In this document: positions 11,786-20,460 of the stretch, piece after piece
Numbering within the stretch: position 1 is the stretch's first letter
Layout of the letters: every line of letters starts with the position of its first letter
From: Pezicula radicicola
Lineage: Eukaryota > Ascomycota > Leotiomycetes > Helotiales > Dermateaceae
Assembly: GCA_003008705.1 (NCBI GenBank)
Contig: PDUO01000001.1
Span: 62,001-126,000 of the forward strand
Length of the DNA: 64,000 bases
Direction of reading: 5' to 3'
Position numbers and translations under genes: made by a program
Notes under the pieces: generated by a model
What the model was told of the DNA's origin: nothing
The model's input: the letters and a program-made list of their open reading frames with translations, nothing else
Databases searched by the model: none

Positions 11786-11857
11786 TAAGTAAGTTACCTA
11801 AATCAAGTCAGCTACTCAAAATAAGTGAGCGAGTTGCTTAAAACAAGTAATTTAGAC
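11786..11857. repeat. 18-bp minisatellite, copy 1
   Basis: Four degenerate units of 18 bp of the general form TAAGTGAGTTACCCAAAT are readable here. The same unit recurs at 11997-12050 and at 42765-42836. Confidence 0.6.
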
Positions 11858-11996
11858 TACCTCATCTGAAATGACGGCGACTCCTATTCTGTGAAAGCTA
11901 GTATATTTAATACTCTATACCTTTAGAACAATCTAGATTTATGTGTACTAGCCGCTGCACTTGTATCCATTTAGCAGCAGGTATCTAAAGCATTTT

Positions 11997-12050
11997 GAGT
12001 TACCCAAATCAAGTGAGTTACCCAAATTAAGTGAGTTACCCAAACACCCA
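11997..12050. repeat. 18-bp minisatellite, copy 2
   Basis: Three nearly identical units, GAGTTACCCAAATCAAGT and two variants, lie head to tail with an exact 18-bp period. Units 1 and 2 differ at one position. Confidence 0.85.
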
Positions 12051-12232
12051 AGTAACTAGTCCAGAACAGCCAAGGGGAGTCAAATGAAAGCAAGGAATAA
12101 CCCACCATACTGTAGATAAATCGCACCAGAGTCAAAAACAAAATATGAAACTAATCTAGGTAACATGTTTTCATTTTCAATTTTTAAGATTGAGATGATC
12201 TTTACTACGCGTATGCATATGCGTGTATATAT

Positions 12233-12262
12233 AACAACAACAACACACACACACACATACAC
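12233..12262. repeat. AAC/CA microsatellite
   Basis: A short AAC run passes directly into a CA dinucleotide run. This is simple-sequence DNA in non-coding surroundings. Confidence 0.8.
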
Positions 12263-12653
12263 TCTCTAAATATACAAGAAGCAAGTGGAGAGCAATGCTT
12301 TTTCCATCTTATAGAAACAATCTATCGCATCTGCTCAATATATCTCTTATCTCTCATCCCTTATCTGCCTATCAATCTTCCTACCTGCACAACGCTATAA
12401 TCACCACATTCCCATCCCCTTCTATGTAAGAGTGGAAAGAGTGTCAGCAGACCCTCGCGATAACAAAAAAGAAAACAAAACAATGAGAGTCGAACCTATA
12501 TTTCCACGATATCCCCAAAAACGCCAACGCTGCCATCCGGTATATACGCCATAAATTCCAACCCCAAAACTGAACGCGAAAACGAAAGTTGGTATACGCT
12601 AAGAAATACTTACACAGTCAATCTCTTCGGCATGACTTCATGCATTGGAATTG

Positions 12654-15600
12654 CTAAATCCCTTCCTCGTCAACATGGATCCTAAACCCCACACCCTTGG
12701 TACTCAATGCGAAGATCCCGTCTTGGGGCTGTTGAGTACTCGGGTATTCAGAAGGTTGACTGCTAGCATCACTCTGAGCATCGTCATCATCCTCGTCCTC
12801 CTCATTCTCATTCTCATTCCGGCCAACAAGGAGGCTTAAGACCTTGCCTCGCTGCCCGGTCTGTGAATGATACCCAGTCGTCGCGATCTCGTCCTGGACA
12901 CCATCCCATACCTCATCAGGTTGATGTCCCATATCTTCGTCTACATCTGTCACACCTGCTTCTCTGTCGGAACTAGATGCGGAGTCGTAATAAGGCTGGA
13001 CATCATACTCCTCATCCTGGTACAAGTCATCCGTTAAACTAGCTTGATCATCGGGATAGTAATCCGAGGGATCCGAGGGAGAGGGCGAAGCTCTAGAAAC
13101 ATCGACATACGGCGCATTGCTATGCGGCGTTGCATAAGCAAATGGCGTGTTGCCACGCTTGCGTTCGTTCACATTGATCTCTTCGAAGGCAGAAGGGCTG
13201 GGTGGCCCGATACTCCATCGAGGAGTGTCTTGTGGCCTAGTGGGGGACTGAGAGATGCGGCGACGTTTGAGGCTCGATGTATGACTAGCTTTCAGAGGAG
13301 AAGATTGGGTTTCCTGTTGGAAGGAAGCGATACGGCGTTTCGACAGATTAAGACCCTGAGCTTGGGAAGGAGAGGACTTAATCGGGACAAGACTGGGCAT
13401 GGAGGCTGTGCGAATATGGATGGGTTGGAAAGGGTGGCGTTCTTTTATGGGCGAAAGCTGTTTCGTTACAGGAACAGAGGTGGGGGTTGTGGAAAGTGCG
13501 GGGGAAACAGCGGCAGAAGAGAAGTGATCTGATGGTGATGTAGGCTCACGATCTTCTTCATGTTGCAGAGAGCGGATACTCAACGATGTGTGATGCGAGG
13601 TAAACGATGAATGAAAACTTGGAGAAGGGTCCAGCCTCTCGTCATATTCCCAACAAAGCTCTTGGGCATCTGCTTCTGGTACCTCGAGACTCGATTGGGA
13701 GTCGGGATATACTCGAGGTAGTTCTCGTAGCATTTGCCATGTCCACTCTGTATTATTATTTCTGTGGTGTTGAATGTAGCTGTCCGGTTGCGTGACATAC
13801 AAACGTCGGATTGTGGCACTAGTACGCATTGCGACGCTCGACTTGAGATGTGGTACAGTCCAGAGAGCAGATGTCACCATCTCGGAAGGGGTGAGAAATC
13901 TCAATATCCCTTCTTTATGAACTTTACGCAAAGGAACCCAAGGAGCTCGAAGTCCATGAAACCCACTCAGTGACGGCGGAATGGGCGAGTTGTGGTACTG
14001 AGATGAGGATTGTCCAGTCAGAATCATGGGCATATCCCCAAAGGCCAACATCATAGCTGCTTGAACATCTCTAGCATCAGGGCCTCTGATCTGGATGGTT
14101 TTGACCAACCCTCGACTTCTCAACCTTTCATCGACCCGACTCCGCACACCACAGGCCTTAGGCATGAGCCAAGCCTGCTGACCACTAATATCAGATGCCG
14201 AGTGTTCCCAGGCAGCCGCTTGGTCATTCTCTGTGAGACATGCTTGGGCTGAAGCCATGGTGTTGTGCTGGCTCTGAGTCCAATCGTCGGACGGCAGACT
14301 GTTGGTGCGTGAACGCGAACGCTGAGTCAAGGAGTGACTCGTAGACCAGATTCCCATGAGTCGGGACCCGAAGGGCAGAAAAACAACTTCGACCTCCCAG
14401 GGATTCTGATATGAAGGGACTGCCGAGGCCTGCAACTCAGATACCTGTGCCTGAAGTGCCTCGATTTGAGATCGGTACTCCACGCGATCCACGGCAGCTG
14501 CCATGATCGCTGATGAGGTGTTGGAAGCCATAGAGTTGAAAGACCCATCCAGATGTTGGCGACTGCCAATACTGCTAGCATCATTCGCAGCAGCTTGTGC
14601 CTTTTCAACCTCTTCAACCCTGCTTTCGAGATCAACTACACGGTTGTCCAGATTTTCATGTTTATCTTGTAACTCCTCGATGCCTGCATTGCAGAAAGAG
14701 GCATTCTCAAGACAGTCTAAGCGTCTCTCGTGATTCTGCATCTTGAGTGGGTAATCCGACACACAATTGACAATGCTTCGCAGTTGGGGTAGTAAGTACC
14801 TGTCGTCACTTGAATCATAAAGAGGAGCGGATCTTGTTGGACCTTCCTGAGAATCTGTGGCACCTGGCGAATCCGGCTTCATAACTATAGCATTATTTTC
14901 AGAATTCCTTTCGTCGGCGTCTGCGATCTTTTGTAACTTAGCCTGGACACCAGCAACATTTTTCTCAAAAGCAGTTGCATTGTCAAAGGTTTGAGAACAT
15001 TTCAGGCTAGGAGATGCTACATCGGTAAGGCTTTGTAGGAATCCACGACCTTGAGAATCTTCGTACAACACTTTCTCTCGTATGTTTCCAGGTCGACCTT
15101 GGTCTAGATTTGACACATTATGGGCTTGAACATTAGGCCTCGGCATCTGGCTAAGAGTCTGAAGACCAAGTCCACCAAACGGACGCGAGTACCTAGACTG
15201 GCTTGCTGAACCAATGGAGCTGGTATCAGAAGGCATGAGACACTGGGACGGGATTGGAGGGAGTCCTCCTGTATAGGCTTGGTTTGGTCCAGAATTTAGA
15301 AAACGATCCCATTGAAGTGTATCAGGAAGGGTTCCCTGGCTTTGCGAATGGCCGACTCCTAGAACTCCCGATCTTTGTGGTTCTCCTGGTTGTAAAGCCT
15401 TGTGTAGTGCTGCAGATTGGTTTAGAACAGAGTCTCTAGTCACCGACCCTCGACCAGTCTGCAGCTCGGTGGCCTGCTCTGTTCCAGTATCATGAAAACA
15501 AGCATGGTGTTGGCACATACACCATCCAGCTTGCGTTCCCTGCTGACTTCTCCCATCTCCAAACCCGTATACGCCCGGTGAGCTGGCCGTCTGATCCCAA

Positions 15601-15764
15601 AACCTCCGGCATCCACATTTGGGCGCATTTGGGCCAGCACTCAGATTCGTGAAATTGCAAGGACCTGTAGGCAGCCTCGTCGTAACCACATTCGCATTGT
15701 CTTCGTCATTGTATACATTTAAGAGTGGAGTATTCGGTACAGTCGGTGTAGGCGGAACAGCCAT
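12654..15764 (-). CDS. Large coiled-coil protein, function unknown
   Basis: One uninterrupted frame of 1036 residues. I do not recognise a named domain. The N-terminus has a cluster that could bind metal: C36, C50, C52, then C82, C84, H86, H87, C89 and H91 (WCMCQHHACFHD). A long polar segment follows; a heptad-rich coiled coil lies at about 350-400 (LENLDNRVVDLESRVEEVEK-like) with a second helix near 435-455. A compact, probably folded part around 570-750 contains WLMPKACGVRSRVDERLRSR and later IRRLYVTQPD. The C-terminal third is Ser/Pro-rich, then acidic. This layout (metal-like motif, coiled coil, folded core, acidic tail) suggests a nuclear or cytoskeletal scaffold, but that is a guess. 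The leader contains an intron and short upstream frames (see findings). Confidence 0.8.
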   Translation of the reverse strand: MAVPPTPTVPNTPLLNVYNDEDNANVVTTRLPTGPCNFTNLSAGPNAPKCGCRRFWDQTASSPGVYGFGDGRSQQGTQAGWCMCQHHACFHDTGTEQATELQTGRGSVTRDSVLNQSAALHKALQPGEPQRSGVLGVGHSQSQGTLPDTLQWDRFLNSGPNQAYTGGLPPIPSQCLMPSDTSSIGSASQSRYSRPFGGLGLQTLSQMPRPNVQAHNVSNLDQGRPGNIREKVLYEDSQGRGFLQSLTDVASPSLKCSQTFDNATAFEKNVAGVQAKLQKIADADERNSENNAIVMKPDSPGATDSQEGPTRSAPLYDSSDDRYLLPQLRSIVNCVSDYPLKMQNHERRLDCLENASFCNAGIEELQDKHENLDNRVVDLESRVEEVEKAQAAANDASSIGSRQHLDGSFNSMASNTSSAIMAAAVDRVEYRSQIEALQAQVSELQASAVPSYQNPWEVEVVFLPFGSRLMGIWSTSHSLTQRSRSRTNSLPSDDWTQSQHNTMASAQACLTENDQAAAWEHSASDISGQQAWLMPKACGVRSRVDERLRSRGLVKTIQIRGPDARDVQAAMMLAFGDMPMILTGQSSSQYHNSPIPPSLSGFHGLRAPWVPLRKVHKEGILRFLTPSEMVTSALWTVPHLKSSVAMRTSATIRRLYVTQPDSYIQHHRNNNTEWTWQMLRELPRVYPDSQSSLEVPEADAQELCWEYDERLDPSPSFHSSFTSHHTSLSIRSLQHEEDREPTSPSDHFSSAAVSPALSTTPTSVPVTKQLSPIKERHPFQPIHIRTASMPSLVPIKSSPSQAQGLNLSKRRIASFQQETQSSPLKASHTSSLKRRRISQSPTRPQDTPRWSIGPPSPSAFEEINVNERKRGNTPFAYATPHSNAPYVDVSRASPSPSDPSDYYPDDQASLTDDLYQDEEYDVQPYYDSASSSDREAGVTDVDEDMGHQPDEVWDGVQDEIATTGYHSQTGQRGKVLSLLVGRNENENEEDEDDDDAQSDASSQPSEYPSTQQPQDGIFALSTKGVGFRIHVDEEGI

Positions 15765-18147
15765 GGGCGGGTAGAGGAATGGGACAGGAGAGGGAGGTTT
15801 CGTATCGCATTGAGGTATGGGGCCTACAATGAGGTCGGCAAGGAGCAGCGACTACGGAGGTTGTTCAATCTCGTCGGCGCAGATGGCATTGATGGCAGGG
15901 GATTCGCGCTGGAAATATAGGAGATGAAAAAATTGTTCGCAAAGGTTCAAAGAGGGAGGGAAGGCTCGAGGATTGCCTGCACAAGCGTCGCAATCGGGTC
16001 AAGTCGAGGACATAGTTAGGCTAACTGCAGCAGCATCAGTTTTCGCCTAGCCCTCTCAGATCAACAAAACTCACCTATACACAGCGCAGGCAAAGCTTGA
16101 GACTGAAAGGAAATTCGTGATTCTAGTAGTCCGAGAGGAATAGGCAATACAGGAGATACGCAACAGCGCTCAGTCGTCAGTCGGTAGGCCTGATCGCGTG
16201 GGGTAGAAGGGAAAAAGAGTGGAGGACTCGACGCTGAAATCAACCAAAAGAAAGTCGAGATGACTCCTCCACTGACACCCTTGTTTTCGCGGCCATGGCG
16301 TCGCGATGCAACAGGGGGAGGGCTGCCGAGTGCACAACAGCGCTGCACAGTTGCCTGTCAAGTGAGGTGTGAGGCCCAAGAGCTGGCTATTTTGGCGCCG
16401 TGATTCGTCGGGTGCAGCGGTTCGGGTCGCCTAGCACCACCAGTACGTTAAAATAGTTACCGTCATCCTGGTTTGGAGGTGGTGTTGAGAAAGGTAAAGG
16501 GGAAGTTCTTTAGCATCACGTTATCAGTGTCCAAGGTCGCATTTTCCTCTGTTCTGGAAGCACGGCATCTGTGCCCAATCATGGCGGACATTCCGGTTCA
16601 AAAAGTACAAAGCTCTTTCTATTTCTCCTTTGCCTTGCTTGCCTTTGGTTGCCTTACTTCATTGTGAGAAAAGGCAATTGGCTCTTGAGGGAGTCATTGA
16701 TTCAGAACGGGTCCTCGAATTTAGTTATTACTCATAAACAGTATTAATACAACTTCGGCATCAATCCCACCCACCTCATATCGTTGCAATCCAACCCTCT
16801 GTGGCTCTCAGTAAATTGCCTGTCTCTTGCCTATTATCTCCATGAGACATAGGCATCTTCACCTCGTTGTTCAGCTTCCTTTCGCTATCGATATCCTCCG
16901 CCTTTCCCTCTAGAGTGGTTCGCAGGCGGGAGCCTAGCAAGAAGAACAGGGGATACGACTCAAGATGCGTTGTCACATATATCTCGGCCGCCTGCTACGA
17001 TAGTCGAATTGTTGGACCAGTATTTCGTATGGAGCAAGAGCTTTGAACCTAAGCTATCAGTGTTAAAGGAGCGCGGATGATATGTAGTGAAAAAAGCAAA
17101 GAAAATGTCTGGCCGAATCCAGTATAGCTCAGCATGTACCTTACTTGATCCAGCTAACTTGTATCTACATGAACTCTACAATCGATTCTTCTTCTAACCC
17201 TGAAAATTATATGGATTGTCAATTCAAATGTTAAAAAAAAAAGGTCAGCTTTTATGTCGGGCCGTGTCTTTGCCAGCCATGACATCGTTCCTGCTTACAG
17301 CTTCTCCTTCATTCACAAATCAGGGAAGATGGGTACTCCAATGCTGTACTCCTTCCAAGTCCCTTATCGCAAAGGTGTCGTAGTATTTCCAGAACGTCAC
17401 AAAATCCACTCTGTGGCCGTAACAGCATTGGCAAAGGTTTCAGCATGTTAAGGAAACGAATGAGAGCAAGCTATCTTTCCTTGTCGTGACTAAAGACGTC
17501 TTAACTACGCTTAGGCAATCCTGGAGCCTTGCTCCTCTGCTCTCAAATGAGATACAACGTTACTAGCACTTCAGCTTTGCACTGGCTGCTGACATCCATA
17601 AATCGAGTGTGAAACCAAGATGTGTGTCTGCTATGTTGCGGTGACCAGATTACAAGAATTTTGTGGTTATTCAAACTTCATACTTGAAAATCAGGATAAT
17701 ATTCGCCGGACGGCTTGCCTTGATTCCGACAAGACTATGATCGATACCACACTTGGAGAGATTCTAGCCATGGTGGAGGTGCTTCGGTAGACAATCCTAC
17801 ACAGTGAGAAGGTTTTGCGGCACTGACCCAGACTCCAGTCCGACTCCAGCCAGTGGAAAAGCTCTCTTCGCAGGCGGGAGACTGACGCCTTGGAAACTCT
17901 CTGTACTACACAGAGAGTGGCTCTTTGTTGCAGAAGACAAAGACATCTATGAGATGTAATTGATAAATCAAGGCGACGCAGAAGGGTGGGGGCACTGGGT
18001 GGTCAAAATGGGAGGACGCACTACAGTAGCACAAGCTCAAAACTTCGCTTGTCAGCGGATGACAAGGGCTTTACCTACCTTGTTGCAACCTCAAAGCTTA
18101 TTTCGAGAGCTCTGCGACTGAGCCTTCTTTCATCTTCATATATCGAC
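15765..18147. other. Intergenic between the coiled-coil gene and OMA1
   Basis: Apart from the leader of the minus-strand gene (to about 16100), I see no gene. Short open frames such as 16061-16348 (minus) or 17254-17451 (plus) carry no recognisable motif. The region must contain the divergent promoters of the coiled-coil gene and OMA1. The in-frame extension of the OMA1 frame back to 17986 is not used, because the mitochondrial presequence begins at 18148. Confidence 0.5.
15977..16074 (-). other. Probable 5'-UTR intron of the 1036-aa gene
   Basis: On the minus strand GTGAGT starts at 16074, GCCTAAC serves as branch point, and TGCAG ends at 15977, giving 98 bp. The splice consensus is strong; that it belongs to the downstream gene's leader is inferred from orientation and distance (about 210 nt from the ATG). 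Confidence 0.55.
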
Positions 18148-19351
18148 ATGCTCTCGCAGCGGTTTCTACGGCTGCCTCCAGCATTGCGGGCCATCTCGCA
18201 TATACGATCAGCGAGTAAACCATCACCAGCACCGTTTCTTCGTCAACGCCCAAACCCAAGCTTCATTCGTCACTATGCTTATCCCCCGCCACGATCACCA
18301 CCACCACCGCCCCGCAGGCCACCGCGAGTCATTCATTACCGTTTCGACCCAGAAGGAGCTTCAAGGGCAAAGCCTCTGATAACTGTAGAACAGGTCAACA
18401 ATGTTCTCCGCTCTCCACGCTTCCTCTACATCTGCCTCTTTGCCTCCGGGTCTGCCGCCGTCTTCTATTTCATGAACCTGAAGGAGGTACCCGTTAGTGG
18501 GCGAAAGAGATTCAACTGCTATAGCGAAGCAACGGTCGAGAAGGAAGGCGAAAGAATGTATAGGATGATCATGGCAGAGGCTGCGCAGAATCGGGCTCTT
18601 GTCCCTCCTAGCGATCGGAGGAGTAAGATGGTTGCCCGAGTTCTTTCGAGGTTGATTGAAGCACAGGGATTGCAGCATGTCAATTGGGAAGTTCATGTCA
18701 TTGAGTCTGATGGTACGATTATTTCTCCTACAAAGACAATCCATTCCCATAAAGCACCGCTAACTCACGTCACTGCCAGAGCAAAACGCTTTCGTCATCC
18801 CTGGCGGCAAAGTATTCGTGTATAGCGGTATCCTTCCAATCTGCAAAGACGACGACGGCCTCGCTGCAGTTCTTGGTCACGAAATAGCGCATAATCTTGC
18901 TCAGCACGCAGCAGAATCGATGTCCTCGAGGATTATGCTGGAACCTATACGCTGGGCGCTCATATTTGCTGATTCAGCGGGCTTGACGCTGGGACTCGGG
19001 CGATATCTAGGAGAAATCGCTTTGAACTTAGGCATTGCCATGCCTGCAAGTAGGAAGCAGGAGAGTGAGGCAGACTATATTGGCTTGATGATGATGGCTA
19101 AGGCTTGTTACAATCCAGAAGCCGCCGTGGGACTCTGGGAACGCATGGAGAAAGCAAAAGAGGGTGAGCCACCGGAGTGGTTGAGCACACATCCAAGTAA
19201 CGCAAATCGGATTATGAACATGGAACAATGGTTGGCAAAAGCCATAGATGCGAGGAATGAGAGTAACTGTGCCGCTACCATAGGACATGCGAGAGATTTT
19301 CAGAGTACGTTCGGCGACTTTGGACCCTTTTTCGGAGGTGTTTTTAGGTGA
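18148..19351 (+). CDS. OMA1: Mitochondrial M48 metalloprotease OMA1
   Basis: Exons 18148-18712 and 18780-19351 give 378 residues. OMA1 is a zinc endopeptidase of the mitochondrial inner membrane that degrades misfolded membrane proteins under stress. The N-terminus is rich in Arg and Ser without acidic residues for its first 60 positions, as expected of a matrix-targeting presequence, and includes a proline tract (about 48-59). A single membrane segment lies at about 92-109. The zinc motif HEIAH is at 222-226 and the third ligand is expected in ESEAD at 283-287. The segment FVIPGGKVFVYSGIL, straddling the first codons after the intron, is a hallmark of the family and confirms the splice. The ATG at 18148 was preferred to an earlier in-frame one at 17986 because it starts directly with the presequence. 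Assignment is strong. Confidence 0.95.
18713..18779 (+). other. Intron in OMA1
   Basis: A 67-bp GTACGA..CCAG intron with a GCTAAC branch site. It restores the OMA1 frame at the conserved EQNAFVIPGG. Confidence 0.9.
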
Positions 19352-20460
19352 TAAAGTCGCTGGAGGGGCATGATACAGGGCGTTACGCAAAAGACTGGTT
19401 CTAAAGAGTATGGTTACTTTCGGTGGCTGTTACGATACGACGATTAGCAGAGAATACTCACCTCGGTAGTAATGAATAATATAATACACGAACATCGATT
19501 CTGAATGTACTTAAACAGTCGTGGGCTGAGGAAGTCCGCATAATACCGCACAGTCGAAATCTCCTCTTCGATCCTCCCTCTACAGATAGGTTTGAGCACC
19601 CATAAACCTCAGTTCAATCAAGCTAATTAGTGGATATGTAGGAGAAGTCACGATACAGTGTGAAATCAGTTCATCTGATCGCGGCTCATTCGGACGCCCC
19701 TGATCTACACTTATTTGAAGCGAACCAAAAGCTTAAAAGCCAGCACTTTTCGGCAAACATAGACCCGGATATTTCTACAACACAGAATCCTTCTAGGGTT
19801 TTCCTCAAGAAGTTCAAGCAGCACAAATCCCTTTACATATTCGTTCCCATAAGATTGGCTCCTTCTAGTACTAAATATCTTTGCCTGAAAGCTTAAGCGA
19901 GACGTCAGGGGCAGGAATTCGGATTTGTCTTTTGCCAAGGTTCAGGCGGGTTCCAGAAAGAAGTCTAATTGTCCACTTAGTGGTCTTGCGACACTTACCA
20001 CGGACGACTTCAGGCAGTCTTGATAAACTTCGGGGGTTCCGCAAATGACCACACTTCACAAGGGCGAAGTTTCGTCCGTATCATAAATGGGATTGTTACA
20101 GCCCAGCGAGCTTCGTGATCTTTGGCCAAGCCTGCCGCTGAAGAGCGAGTACGACCTGCAGGAAGGCAATAAACAAGACTTTATTGCAGTAGCAGATTCA
20201 TCTGAAGGTGATCCCTAGCAGGAAGTCGCCTGGAGATCTTGGATGAACACAAATCCTTTATTGAGTTTCCAGCCTTTTAAATACATTAAAGGATTCAAAT
20301 TCCCCAGTGGGGAATTTCATTCTATGCATCTACTATGCTTCCTTTCTCTGTCTAATATCACTCTTTTTTATCAGTAATTATATCCTCATTGCCCCGGAGG
20401 CTCTGGCCTATACATTCGTTTTGACTTTGTCCTTATTTGGACATTATAAGCAGGCTTAAA
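19352..20460. other. Intergenic between OMA1 and esterase
   Basis: About 1.1 kb, with the OMA1 terminator region at the left and the esterase promoter at the right. Small frames on both strands carry no motif. The part around 20240-20380 is AT-rich and may contain the esterase core promoter; no single element stands out. Confidence 0.5.

Larger units (their letters stand above)
7714..12653. other. AT-rich, gene-free repeat block
   Basis: Nearly 5 kb without a credible gene. The sequence is rich in TA and CTAG-like words and contains several mutated repeats, listed separately. This pattern fits old transposon DNA degraded by C-to-T mutation, possibly RIP, but no intact transposase, reverse transcriptase or integrase frame remains. 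A stretch at about 10860-11080 is strikingly poor in G on the given strand. The last 200 bp, 12460-12653, is the likely 3' flank of the gene that follows. Confidence 0.6.

Noticed and set aside
13044..13532. 162-residue plus-strand frame
   Set aside because: It is antisense to the continuous 1036-residue gene and has no motif.
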